Part shown: piece by piece, positions 23,963-34,215 of the stretch | How positions within the stretch are numbered: position 1 is the stretch's first letter | Layout: every line of letters begins with the position of its first letter | Assembly (NCBI RefSeq): GCF_015624485.1 | Contig: NZ_CP061378.1 | Location: 5,394,001-5,458,000 of the forward strand | Length of the DNA: 64,000 bases | Source of the DNA: Bradyrhizobium genosp. L | GTDB taxonomy: Bacteria > Pseudomonadota > Alphaproteobacteria > Rhizobiales > Xanthobacteraceae | Reading direction: 5' to 3' | Translations under genes and position numbers: made by a program | Notes under the pieces: model-generated | What the model was told of the DNA's origin: nothing | The model's input: the letters and a program-made list of their open reading frames with translations, nothing else | Databases searched by the model: none

Positions 23963-26467
23963 ATGACGATGATGACGATCGACGCCTCGCGTCGGGCGCA
24001 GAATGTTTCTGCATGCTCATTCGATGTCTTCGATACATTTCTGCTGCGCGCCTGCACTACGCCAGATGGCGTGTTTGAAAGGGTTTTTCAGCTTTCTAAT
24101 GTTTCTGAAAAGTTTCCAAATATTTCTATCAGTTTCGTTCAGCATCGAATCCAAGCTGAAGCCCGCGCGCGCAAGCTCGCGAAAGAACGTACCGGCTCGA
24201 CCGAAGTTCATATCTCCGATATCTATAAGTACTTTCCTTTCAAGCTGTTCGGCCTGAAACGCGACGAGCTGGAGGATCTCGCCGAGCTCGAATTCGAAGT
24301 CGAGCTCGAGCTGTGCCGCGTTAATCCAGAAATCATTCAGCAATATTTAGACATGAATCGAGGCGGCTTCCGCGTCGGTTTCATTTCCGACACCTACTGG
24401 AACGGCGACCAGCTCGCCCGCCTGCTGCGCAACTGCAGCCCGGGGCTGAGCTGGGATTTCCTCTACGCGTCCTGCGACCACGGCAGCAGCAAGAGCGAGG
24501 CGCTGTTTGCGACCTATCTCGCCGAGCAAGGCATCGACCCCGCCGGCTCGTTCCATATCGGCGACAACCACAACGCCGACATCAAGGGCGCGCGCCAGCA
24601 CGGCATTCGCCCGCGCTATTATCCGCAGGCCAGCGCTTCATTGGCGTCGAAGCTGCAGCGGGAGACCGCGCTGTTCGAGCTGTTGTGCCCTGACCAGCCG
24701 TCGCGGCTCGATCACGGCGCCCGCACCTTGCGGCGCGTGGTGACCGCCCAGAGCGCGGAGCACTCGGCCGCCTTCCACCTCGGCGTCACCGTGCTCGGCC
24801 CGGTGATGACGGCGTTCGACGCCTTCATCGAGACGCGCCGCGCGGCACTTGCAAGCGAAGGCGCGCGCGTCGCAGTCGGCTTCCTCGGCCGCGATGGCTT
24901 TCTGCCGCACCGGATCTGGCAGGACGCGCATGGCCGCACCGGTGCCTATCTCGAGATCAACCGTCGCATCAGCCTGGTCGGCTCGGCCGATACGCTCGAG
25001 CCCCTCACCGATCTCCTGAGCCGGGTCGCCAAGATCGACGCGCCGACCTTCGTCGACATCGTCAAGGTGCAGCCGCCGGCGGTGATGGCCTATTTCGCGC
25101 GATGCCCCGACGGCATCAGTGATGGCAAGGAGTTCGCCGAGGCCCTGCCCGATCTGATGGACGTCAGCGAAATCACCGACATCTCGGCCGGCGTCCGTTC
25201 GCGCGTGCTGGCCTATCTGCGCGCCCAGATCCCCGATTTCGACAGCTGCACCGACCTGATCCTGGTCGACCTTGGCTATTCCGCGAGCGTGCAGAAGTCG
25301 CTGCGACGCATCTTCGACCGCGAAGGCATCCGCATCCGCCTGCACGGTGCCTATCTGCTGACGCTGGACGATGCCTTCGACGACATCGCCGACGACGACA
25401 CCGCGGAAGGACTGATCTCCGATCGCGTGGTGACGCCGCATGTCAAACGCATGCTGATCCGCAACGTCGCGCTTCTGGAGCAGCTCTGCTGTTCGGCGGA
25501 AGGATCGGCGCGCGACTATCGCGACGGCGAGGTGCTGCGCGAAGGCGACCAGCGCCCAGCGGCGCAACTGGCGATCGCGACCGAAGTGCAGTCCGGAGCC
25601 GTCAGTTACGCATCGCGGGCCCGCGACCTCGCGCCACGCTACGCGCTGCTGCCCTATGCCGATCCGCCGGTCGCCGCGCGCTGGGCCGCCGCCGTGCTCG
25701 GACGCCTGTTGCTGCTGCCCGATGACGACGAGCTGGTGCTGCTGGGCGGCTTCAAGCACGACGTCAATCTCGGCACCCAGGCGCTGGCGCCGCTGCTCGA
25801 TGCCGGCTTCGTCAGCGATCGGATCATCGCGCGCGGTCTCGGCGGCGCCTGCACCTCGCCGGCACCGCCGATGTGGCTGGCCGGCAGCCTTGCCGTGCTG
25901 TCGCCTTCGCACGCCTATTTCTACGCCCTGTTCGGCGCCAACCGCCTTCCGGCCAACGTGTTCGGCGAGGCGCAATGCGGCACGCTCCAGGTCGGCCTGT
26001 TCGGCAGCGACGGCCAGGCCGCGCTGGAGGCCATCAGCGTCTACCACACCGGGCTCGGCGATCTTCGCCTGCACATCCCGCTGTCGCGCGGCATGGCGGT
26101 AGAGACGATCGCGCTGCCGCTGGCGAAGCTGATGCGCGAGGGCATGCTCCACGGCATCACCGTCCAGTACGGCAAGACCCCCGCGAAGGCCGCCGACAAC
26201 TCGGACCTGAAGGCGATCGCCGACGGACGGCTGGTCTATGCCGGCCTCGAGCAGAGCGGCCGCCACTTCCGTGCGGCCAACGACGACGGCATGCTCTTGA
26301 TCCCGGTCGACGGCTTCGAGGACGATTTCGCGATCTATACGATCGCGCTGACGTCGCTCAGTCACGACCGCATCCTCGCGGTCGGCGAGCACGACACGAA
26401 CGGAGCTCCGTCGGCCACGCTGACCTGGCGGAACGCCAACCATCCGTCGATAACAAACGGCAACTGA
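23963..26467 (+). CDS. Large HAD-like protein of surface-glycan gene clusters
   Basis: The protein has 834 residues. The N-terminal HAD domain has motif I 'SFDVFDTFLLR' (about residues 21-31), 'VGFISDTYW' and motif IV 'FHIGDNHNADIKGARQHGI' (about residue 200). A second region has 'VGFLGRDGFLPHRIWQDAHGRTGAYLEINRRIS', seen in HAD-like proteins of capsule and O-antigen loci, and 'LILVDLGYSASVQKSLRRIF'. The C-terminal 230 residues are not recognised. ATG 23963 is preferred to the TTG two codons before; ggga lies upstream. The first 350 bases are AT-rich and the rest strongly GC-rich, suggesting a mosaic origin. Probably cytoplasmic; substrate unknown. Confidence 0.65.
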   Translation: MTMMTIDASRRAQNVSACSFDVFDTFLLRACTTPDGVFERVFQLSNVSEKFPNISISFVQHRIQAEARARKLAKERTGSTEVHISDIYKYFPFKLFGLKRDELEDLAELEFEVELELCRVNPEIIQQYLDMNRGGFRVGFISDTYWNGDQLARLLRNCSPGLSWDFLYASCDHGSSKSEALFATYLAEQGIDPAGSFHIGDNHNADIKGARQHGIRPRYYPQASASLASKLQRETALFELLCPDQPSRLDHGARTLRRVVTAQSAEHSAAFHLGVTVLGPVMTAFDAFIETRRAALASEGARVAVGFLGRDGFLPHRIWQDAHGRTGAYLEINRRISLVGSADTLEPLTDLLSRVAKIDAPTFVDIVKVQPPAVMAYFARCPDGISDGKEFAEALPDLMDVSEITDISAGVRSRVLAYLRAQIPDFDSCTDLILVDLGYSASVQKSLRRIFDREGIRIRLHGAYLLTLDDAFDDIADDDTAEGLISDRVVTPHVKRMLIRNVALLEQLCCSAEGSARDYRDGEVLREGDQRPAAQLAIATEVQSGAVSYASRARDLAPRYALLPYADPPVAARWAAAVLGRLLLLPDDDELVLLGGFKHDVNLGTQALAPLLDAGFVSDRIIARGLGGACTSPAPPMWLAGSLAVLSPSHAYFYALFGANRLPANVFGEAQCGTLQVGLFGSDGQAALEAISVYHTGLGDLRLHIPLSRGMAVETIALPLAKLMREGMLHGITVQYGKTPAKAADNSDLKAIADGRLVYAGLEQSGRHFRAANDDGMLLIPVDGFEDDFAIYTIALTSLSHDRILAVGEHDTNGAPSATLTWRNANHPSITNGN

Positions 26468-26525
26468 ATTCTTCGCCTGATCTCGCCGCCCCGCTCGTAG
26501 AAGGTTAACGAGGGGTAATGCGGGC

Positions 26526-27884
26526 ATGATTTCGGCTCACTTGGCGCAAGCGGACGGCTTGCAGACGGATTTCGACCAGTTGTTGGCCGCGAACGGCATC
26601 AGGATGAATGCCGCCCAGCGCCGCCGGCTGGCATGGCTGGCGCGGCGGCTCGGACCTGTGAGCCTGCATCAGGGTGGCCCGGTCGCGGCCAGGGATCGCG
26701 GCGTCATTCTCGTGGTCGAACCGCCGAGCGGACCCGCCGCCGAGATCTTCTATCGGTCGCTGCGCTCCGATTGCGCGGTTGTCGTCCCCTTCGGCGAAAA
26801 TCCGGCGTTCGACTTCCTCAAATCCAAGCTGACCGACTTCGGCACGATCGGACCGAGCCTCGATGGCCCGCACGAGATGTGGTGGGGCGGCATCAGCTGG
26901 CGTCCGATCGCGCCCGAACAGGGATTTCGAACCGAGGCCGCCCTGCGCGTGGTGTCCTGCTATCCCCGCGCCCACGGCGAGGATCAAGCCCAGCAGCTTC
27001 GGGACGCGCTGAGCGAATTCGGGATCGCCCATGACATCGCGCCGATCGACACCGCCGATGGCGAAGAGATCCGCGCCGCCGACAAGGCCGCCTTCATGCT
27101 GCGGATGTGGCAGGAGCATCGCGAGCCCCTGCTCTTCATCGCGCCCGATGCCACGCTGAGCGAGCCGCCGGTGTTGCCCTCGCATCTCGACTGCGACGTT
27201 GCGGTTCATAAATGGAACCGATGGGAGATGTCGGGGCGCACCCTCTATTTCGGCCGCACGGCCGCGGCAGAGACGCTGCTGAGCAACTGGCACCACATCG
27301 CGACAGCCTATCCGGCCGTCTGGGAGGGTTACCTGCTCGATCAGGCCTGGAGCCTGACGTCGTCGCAGCTGCCGCTCGACACCGTGTGGCTGCCGCGCTC
27401 CTATCATGCGCCGATCGACGATCTCGGCACGCCGCGGCACACCACGGTCGTGCACGATCTGCCCGCCGACAACGCCGATCTCGGGCCCGACGCCGAGTTC
27501 GGCATCGCGGTGCGGGCCGCGCGGCGCGCCGGACGCAGCAGCGGGCGCGACTCCATGATCGTGATCTCGTCACAGGCCGCGTCCGATGATGCGATCACCG
27601 TGATCATGCGCGACATCGCCACCAGCGACGCCCGCGAAATGGCCGCCAGCATCGAGGCGGTGGCAAGCGCCTTCGCCGCCGATTGCGGCGGCTTCGGCCG
27701 GCTCGAGCTCGCGCTGTGCCCGTGGCAGGACGACATCCGCGCCGCGAAATCGGCGGCGCGAAGCGCCAACAACCGGATCATCGAGATTGCGCCGTGGCAG
27801 ACGCTGCCTGCCGATCTGTTTCGCACCGTGAGCCAATCGCGGGATGGGGGGAGCGTCGTGGTCATGGCCGGCCAGCGCGGCTGA
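26526..27884 (+). CDS. Glycosyltransferase-like protein (putative)
   Basis: The protein has 452 residues, no signal peptide. The middle reads like a nucleotide-sugar transferase fold: 'KAAFMLRMWQEHREPLLFIAPDATL', 'LDCDVAVHKWNRWEMSGRTLYFGRTAAAETLLSNWHHIATAYPAVWEGYLLDQAWSL', 'LDTVWLPRSYH'. The DxD metal-binding motif expected after 'LLFI' reads 'APDA', so activity is uncertain. It sits between the HAD-like and formyltransferase genes on one strand with short gaps (58 and 33 bases), suggesting an operon for sugar modification. Confidence 0.5.
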   Translation: MISAHLAQADGLQTDFDQLLAANGIRMNAAQRRRLAWLARRLGPVSLHQGGPVAARDRGVILVVEPPSGPAAEIFYRSLRSDCAVVVPFGENPAFDFLKSKLTDFGTIGPSLDGPHEMWWGGISWRPIAPEQGFRTEAALRVVSCYPRAHGEDQAQQLRDALSEFGIAHDIAPIDTADGEEIRAADKAAFMLRMWQEHREPLLFIAPDATLSEPPVLPSHLDCDVAVHKWNRWEMSGRTLYFGRTAAAETLLSNWHHIATAYPAVWEGYLLDQAWSLTSSQLPLDTVWLPRSYHAPIDDLGTPRHTTVVHDLPADNADLGPDAEFGIAVRAARRAGRSSGRDSMIVISSQAASDDAITVIMRDIATSDAREMAASIEAVASAFAADCGGFGRLELALCPWQDDIRAAKSAARSANNRIIEIAPWQTLPADLFRTVSQSRDGGSVVVMAGQRG

Positions 27885-27917
27885 GCCTGGCCGCGCAATG
27901 ACAGGGATATCAGCACC

Positions 27918-28640
27918 GTGAAGACCATCATCCTCCTCACCGGCGCGGCCGGCCAGCAATTCGCGCTCATCGAGCTGTTGAAGGCGCACAATCCGTCGCT
28001 CAGCTTCCGCTGCGCGGTGACGGCGGAGGAGCTCGCCGCGATCGAGCCCGAGGTGCTGCACGAGGCACGGCTGTTGGCGTTCACCGCGAGCGTCATCGTA
28101 CCGGGCGGCATTCTCGCGGCGCTCGGCCACGGCGCCTACAATTTCCATCCCGGCTCGCCGCAATATCCCGGCTGGGCACCGGCGCATTTCGCGCTCTATG
28201 ACGGCGCGCGCACGTTCGGCGCGACCGCGCATGTGATGGCCGAGCGGGTGGATTCCGGCCCCATTGTCGGGGTCGAGTCCTTCATCATCCCCGACAAGAT
28301 CAGCGTGCGCGGGCTCGAGCAGATCGCCTACGTGCGGCTCGCCCATCTGTTCTGGCGAATGTCGCGCGACCTCGCCTGCAATCCGGGACCGATCGCAGAA
28401 CTGGACATCGCCTGGTGCGGCATCAAGAGCACGCGGCAGATGTACCGCGACATGTGCGACTTGCCCGCCGGCATCAACGCGGCCGAGCTGGCCCGCCGGA
28501 TCCGCGCCTTCCACGACGATTTCCGCGGCATCCCGCTGACCACGAGCGTGCACGGCATCCGCTTCGAGCTGTCGACCGCGGCCGCGCCGGCCCCCGCCGC
28601 GCCGCAGGTGGTCTCGCCGCCGCTTGCCGCGGCGTCCTGA
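27918..28640 (+). CDS. Formyltransferase family protein (sugar N-formyltransferase-like)
   Basis: The protein has 240 residues. The formyltransferase core is visible in 'ASVIVPGGILAALGHGAYNFHPGSPQYPGWAPAHFALYDGARTFGATAHVMAERVDSGPIVG', with the Asn-His pair of 'NFHPG' and the later Asp-Ser-Gly expected for N10-formyltetrahydrofolate transferases. It is shorter than methionyl-tRNA formyltransferase (about 310) and lacks its C-terminal domain, so a sugar amine is the likelier acceptor. GTG start 33 bases after the previous gene. The Ala/Pro-rich tail is unusual. Confidence 0.72.
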   Translation: MKTIILLTGAAGQQFALIELLKAHNPSLSFRCAVTAEELAAIEPEVLHEARLLAFTASVIVPGGILAALGHGAYNFHPGSPQYPGWAPAHFALYDGARTFGATAHVMAERVDSGPIVGVESFIIPDKISVRGLEQIAYVRLAHLFWRMSRDLACNPGPIAELDIAWCGIKSTRQMYRDMCDLPAGINAAELARRIRAFHDDFRGIPLTTSVHGIRFELSTAAAPAPAAPQVVSPPLAAAS

Positions 28641-28763
28641 CGCGAGGGGCAGCGATCGCGGCGCGCATCACCAAAATGTCGAAAACAACCCCATGCAAAG
28701 GTGCCGACGGCTGCCGGCACTCGGAAAAGCGCTGTCCGTAGCGGGTGAAGATGTCGTGTTTTT
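28641..28763. other. Intergenic segment before the insertion sequence
   Basis: Contains 'aaaatgtcgaaaacaacccc' at about 28674, which looks like a dispersed Bradyrhizobium intergenic repeat. 28738-28763 resembles the inner sequence of the right IS end (tgtcgtgttttt), so the boundary of the element may lie nearer 28735. Confidence 0.45.
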
Positions 28764-28982
28764 GTAGCTCGTGATCTGTCGCCTTCGTTTCAGATTAGCA
28801 GGGGAGCCGGAAGGCGTGGACGGCATTCCCTGATTGATCATGCCACGGCTGTTGCGGCGGTTTTAGCCCTGCGGGTGGGTTTCTTTGTTCGACTTGCAGC
28901 CGGTTTCTCCGCCCCGACCCGCGCTGTCTCGACGGCGGCGCGCGCAGGAGCGGTCAAGGACGCGCGCTTGCGCGCCCGCCAC

Positions 28983-29699
28983 ACGATGGACGATGCGACC
29001 AGCGAGGTCTACTCGATGGTCCTGGTCGAGGAAGAAGGAACGGCCTCGACCTTCCAGGCGCTGCGCGAAGTGATTGGCGAGCATGGCCTGTTCTGCGCGC
29101 TCTACACCGACCGCGGCAGCCATTATTTCCTGACCCCAAAAGCTGGCGAGAAGGTCTCGAAGACGCAACAAACCCAGGTGGGACGGGCCTTGTCGCATCT
29201 TGGGATCGAGCATATCGCAGCCTATTCGCCGCAGGCGCGCGGGCGCTCCGAGCGGCTGTTCGGCACGTTGCAGGACCGGCTGCCGAAGGAGCTGCGGCTT
29301 GCCGGGATCACGACGGTTGAGGCTGCCAATGCGTGGCTGAAGGCGCATTACATCGCCGGGCACAACGCCGCCTTTGCGATCAAGCCCGAACAGGAAGGCA
29401 GTGCATTCGTGGCCGACCGGCATGAGGCCTGGCGCGAGGCGCTGTGCGTGATCGAGGAGCGAACCGTCGCCAACGATAACACCGTTGCATGGAACGGTCG
29501 GCGGTTGCAGTTGCCGCAGAGCCGGCTCAGGCCGCACTTCGTCAAGGCCGTGGTGCGCCTCCATGAGTATCCCGATGGCACCCTCAGCGTGTTCCTCGGG
29601 CCGCATCGGTTGGCGATGTTCAGCGCCGACGGACAGCAGATCAGCCCCGACGCGCCCCAGCCTGGCAGCGTGCTCGCAGCCGTCAAGGACAAGCCCTGA
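28983..29699 (+). pseudogene. C-terminal half of ISNCY-type transposase
   Basis: Reads from 'TMDDATSEVYSMVLVEEEGTASTFQAL' through the second catalytic Asp in 'LYTDRGSHYF' and the catalytic Glu in 'YSPQARGRSERLFGTLQDRLPKELRL' to the natural end 'LAAVKDKP'. The N-terminal DNA-binding part and first catalytic Asp are missing from this strand; the residues before 28983 are unrelated to the family. Not expected to be active. Confidence 0.78.
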
Positions 29700-30156
29700 C
29701 GATCAGGTCGTTCGCGGGCAGACCCTCGATCCAGACGTGGCGCGATCCGTCCTGATGCAGCAGCATGCCCCGAAGCGGCCGGCGAGGGCGCTTCTTGCGG
29801 TGCGCCGAATGCTTCGGCGCTTTCCGCACCAACCCGGCTGCGTGCAAGGCCAGCTTGGTCACCGTATAGCCCAGCATGTAGTCATGCCGCTTTTGCAGCT
29901 GCTCGTGGAAATGCTTCACCGTGAAGTCCGCGTACTTGTCCCGGAACAGCCCCAACATCCGCTCCAGTTCCTCCTCCGGCGCCCGTCTCGGCGATCGCCG
30001 ACCCATCCGCCGGTCGACAAGCCCGGCATCGCCCTCCGCCTCAAAGCGCTCCGCCCAGCGTTGAAAGGTCCTTACGCTGATCCCCAGAACCTCCGACGCC
30101 GCCTCCTGCGTCAGCTCCTTGGCCTCCGTACGCTCCAGCAAATCTGAAAACCGCAT
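29683..30156 (-). pseudogene. N-terminal half of ISNCY-type transposase, inverted
   Basis: Starts at ATG 30156 with agggag upstream. It contains the HTH 'LTQEAASEVLGISVRTFQRWAERFEAEGDAGLVDRR' and runs to 'LLHQDGSRHVWIEGLPANDLIV', which includes the first catalytic Asp. At about 29703 the frame enters the antisense of the C-terminal half and stops at 29683. In an intact enzyme 'NDLIV' would be followed by 'TMDDATSE', exactly where the other fragment begins. Confidence 0.78.
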
Positions 30157-30353
30157 CCGTCGTACTCCCTCGTGAATGGATGCCGTGCCCATCGTGCCCC
30201 CTTGGTTCCCGGGCACCAAAAACACGACACTTCACGAGCTACAAACAGGCGACAGATCACGCGCTACTGACACCTTCGACACGGCACTTGACACGTCGGG
30301 CAACTCAGCGGTACGCTTCCATTATTCCGAAATCGTGCGACGCTATCGCCAAA

Positions 30354-31376
30354 TCATCGAACTTGCGCGACAGCCTCCGAACCGCCGGCAATTGATCCGC
30401 CCCGTTCTGCCCGCTCCAGACCCGAATTGATCCCGAGCCGGTCGAGCAGATCGGCATCGCGGTCGCGCTGCGGATTGCGCGTGGTCAGCAGCACGTCGCC
30501 GATGAAGATCGAATTGGCGCCGGCCAGGAAGCACAGCGCCTGCAACTCGTCGGTCATGTATTGCCGCCCCGCAGAGAGCCGCACCACGCTGTGCGGCATC
30601 ATGATGCGGGCGACCGCGACCAGGCGCGCGACCGCGATCGGGTCCGGCCGCTCCGCTGACGCGTTGACCGGCACGCCCTTGACCTCGTTCCACAGATTGA
30701 TCGGCACGCTCTCCGGATGAACAGGCATGTTGGCGAGCAGCACCAGCATGCCGAGCCGGTCGGTGACCTGCTCGCCCATGCCGATGATGCCGCCGCAGCA
30801 GACCTTGATGCCGGCCTCGCGCACATGGCTCAGCGTGTCGATGCGGTCCTGCAAGGTGCGCGTCGTGATGATCTGGTCGTAATAGTCCGGCGAGGTGTCG
30901 ACGTTGTGGTTGTAGAAGTCGAGCCCGGCCTCGCGCAGCCGCCCCGCCTGCGCCGGCGTCAGCATGCCGAGCGTGACGCAGGTCTCCATGCCGAGCCCCT
31001 TGACGGCGCTGACCATCTCGCAGACCTGGTCGAGATCGCGATCCTTCGGGTTGCGCCACGCCGCCGCCATGCAGAAGCGCTCAGCGCCGGCCTCTTTCGC
31101 ACGCTCCGCGGTCGCGATCACGTCGGCCTTGTCCATCAGGCGCGTCGCCTTCAGGCCGGTGTCGTAGTGCGCGCTCTGCGAACAATAGCCGCAATCCTCC
31201 GGGCAGCCGCCGGTCTTGATGCTGAGCAGGCTCGCGGTCTCGACATGGTTCGGATCGAAATGGGCGCGGTGGACGGTTTGTGCGCGAAACACCAGGTCGG
31301 AGAACGGCAGGCCGTACAGGATTTCGGCTTCAGCGCGGGTCCAGTCGCTGCGGATGGTTTCGGTCTCGATCGTCAC
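30354..31376 (-). CDS. bioB: Biotin synthase
   Basis: The protein has 340 residues. The radical-SAM cluster motif '[13 protein letters not shown]' (Cys-x3-Cys-x2-Cys) is followed by '[20 protein letters not shown]', '[16 protein letters not shown]', '[13 protein letters not shown]' and '[27 protein letters not shown]', the BioB landmarks. It inserts sulfur into dethiobiotin. The start is taken as GTG 31376 ([18 protein letters not shown]), preceded by ggagag, because the family normally begins there; ATG 31460 or 31436 would add unrelated residues. No other bio gene is in the window. The IS right end lies about 90 bases beyond the stop. Confidence 0.9.
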   Translation of the reverse strand: MTIETETIRSDWTRAEAEILYGLPFSDLVFRAQTVHRAHFDPNHVETASLLSIKTGGCPEDCGYCSQSAHYDTGLKATRLMDKADVIATAERAKEAGAERFCMAAAWRNPKDRDLDQVCEMVSAVKGLGMETCVTLGMLTPAQAGRLREAGLDFYNHNVDTSPDYYDQIITTRTLQDRIDTLSHVREAGIKVCCGGIIGMGEQVTDRLGMLVLLANMPVHPESVPINLWNEVKGVPVNASAERPDPIAVARLVAVARIMMPHSVVRLSAGRQYMTDELQALCFLAGANSIFIGDVLLTTRNPQRDRDADLLDRLGINSGLERAERGGSIAGGSEAVAQVR

Positions 31377-31534
31377 GCTGCTCTCCGCTGTTCGGCACTT
31401 GATGCCCTCGGCGGCGATGTCCGCCGAGCGATGCATCTGATCGGAGAGATATGCGTCCATTCCATGGCGCAAGTCCAGACGCCCTCCGGGACAGCAGGTA
31501 TCCACGGATGGGCGGCGCCAAGCGAGAGCCGGCT

Positions 31535-32626
<1,092 letters not shown>

Positions 32627-32726
32627 GGGGTCGTTTTCTGTCTCTCGCAGGTAACAATTGATTATCCCGGATGACGCTGTCACGTCATCCGGGACGTCAT
32701 AGGTTCGCAACTTCAGTTCTTCGTCA

Positions 32727-34187
32727 TCAGTTCTTCGGCGGCAGGCCCATCGCCGCGCGATAGGCGGCGAGTTGCTTGGCGCGGCCGAATTCGTCGGTCA
32801 GCCTGTTCCATTCCTTGGCCATCGCATCGAGCGCGGCCTGCGGCGTGGTCTGGCCGGCGAGCGCCTTGCCGAGCTCGATCTCGACGACCTCGGTGTAGGA
32901 GAAATAGCCGGGCAGACGCATGTCGAGCGCGACGTTCTTGGCATTGATCGAGTCCGACTGGGCGCCGAGATATTCCTTGGCCTCTTCAGGCGTGAAGATC
33001 TTGCTCCACAGTTGCAGGTTGGCAGTGTGCGATTTGCGATAGGGATTGACGCCGCTGCCGCCGGTGATCGCCGCCTGCCCCGAGACCTCGGGACTGGTCA
33101 GCGTCTTGACGAAATCCCACGCCGCCTGCTGGTTCTTGCCGGCCTTCGGCACCGCGATCTGCCAGCCGCCGAACGCCATGAACGGCCCCGGCAGGACGCT
33201 CGGGAATTTGTCCCACTTCTTGGTCTTGGCGTTCCAGATCTCGTCGGAGCCCGGCAGCATTGCCGAGCCGACCTTGCCCGAGATCTTCGACTGCTTGGGG
33301 TCGGCCGCGATCACGCCGGTGTCGCCCCAGCCGATCGATTCCGCGACCTGGCCACCGGCCACCGCCGCGTTGACCTCGCCGAACGAGAAGTTCAACGCAT
33401 TGGGCGGGCCGAGCTTGGAGGCGCGGATGTATTCTTCCAGGCCCTTCACCCAGCCCGGATTGTTGATCTGGGCGTCCATCGTCTCGGGGTCGAAGAACAT
33501 CGCGCCCGGATAGTTCGGGTTGTTGGTGTAGGCCGCAGCGTGGCTGAAGAAGAACCAGAACTGCTGGCCGCCGCGACGGAAGGCTTCGGCCGTGCCCCAC
33601 AGCCCCTTGTCCGGCCGCTGGAAGAACTCGGCGATGTCGAGATACTGCTTCCAGGTCTTCGGCGGCGCGAGGTCGTAGCCGTATTTGGCCTTGAAGCCAT
33701 CCTTTTCCTTGGGATCGCTGAACAGGTCGGTGCGATAGGTGTAGGTGTGGACGTCACCGTCCATCGACTGCGAATAGATCTTGCCTTCCCACACCATCAG
33801 GCGTTCGCGATAGGCCGGCTCGATGTCGTCCCAATCCTTGCCGGACTGCATCTCCTTCGGCATCTCGCTGAGATAGGGCACGAAGTCCGGCAGCCAGGCC
33901 GGCGCGAAGCTGACCAGGTCGAATGCCGCATCCGACTGCGTGAGCGATGTCACGATCTTCGGGTAAAGCTCCGACCACGGAAACTCGACGACGTTGACCT
34001 TGCCGCAGGTTTTCTTCGACCATTCGTCGGCGCCCAGCTTGAGCGCGGAGGCGATATAAGGCCCGGTCTGCGTCGCCACCGTGAGCGTGACGCCGGAGTA
34101 GTCCGGGCTGCAGGCAGCGTTCGCCCCGCTTGCGGCGCAGGCGGTCGCGAGTGAGGTGGCAAGCATCAGGAACGTTCGTCGCAACAT
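32727..34187 (-). CDS. Sugar ABC transporter substrate-binding protein (family 1)
   Basis: The protein has 486 residues: signal peptide (TFLMLATSLATACAASGANA), then a family 1 solute-binding fold ('LTVATQTGPYIASALKLGADEWSKKTCGKVNVVEFPW', 'SYTEVVEIELGKALAGQTTPQAALDAMAKEWNRL'). It delivers a carbohydrate to the permeases encoded immediately upstream. It is larger than the usual 410-440 residues, with a long internal insertion. The catabolic genes in the operon suggest a pentose, deoxypentose or nucleoside. Confidence 0.85.
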   Translation of the reverse strand: MLRRTFLMLATSLATACAASGANAACSPDYSGVTLTVATQTGPYIASALKLGADEWSKKTCGKVNVVEFPWSELYPKIVTSLTQSDAAFDLVSFAPAWLPDFVPYLSEMPKEMQSGKDWDDIEPAYRERLMVWEGKIYSQSMDGDVHTYTYRTDLFSDPKEKDGFKAKYGYDLAPPKTWKQYLDIAEFFQRPDKGLWGTAEAFRRGGQQFWFFFSHAAAYTNNPNYPGAMFFDPETMDAQINNPGWVKGLEEYIRASKLGPPNALNFSFGEVNAAVAGGQVAESIGWGDTGVIAADPKQSKISGKVGSAMLPGSDEIWNAKTKKWDKFPSVLPGPFMAFGGWQIAVPKAGKNQQAAWDFVKTLTSPEVSGQAAITGGSGVNPYRKSHTANLQLWSKIFTPEEAKEYLGAQSDSINAKNVALDMRLPGYFSYTEVVEIELGKALAGQTTPQAALDAMAKEWNRLTDEFGRAKQLAAYRAAMGLPPKN

Positions 34188-34215
34188 GGTCTAGTCCCTC
34201 CCTATCTTCAGTTTG

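Larger units (their letters stand above)
28764..30267. mobile_element. ISNCY (IS1202-group)-type insertion sequence, internally rearranged
   Basis: Imperfect terminal inverted repeats gtagctcgtgatctgtcgcc (28764-28783) and the reverse of gtagcgcgtgatctgtcgcc (30248-30267) bound about 1.5 kb, a normal length for this group. A second shared motif, tgtcgtgttttt, lies beside each repeat (28752-28763 and reversed near 30219-30231) but in opposite order at the two ends. The transposase is broken: its C-terminal half lies on the plus strand and its N-terminal half on the minus strand. Confidence 0.75.

Noticed and set aside
24638..26527. 629-codon frame antisense to the HAD-like gene
   Set aside because: Shadow frame with no recognisable motif; codon-position GC favours the plus-strand gene.
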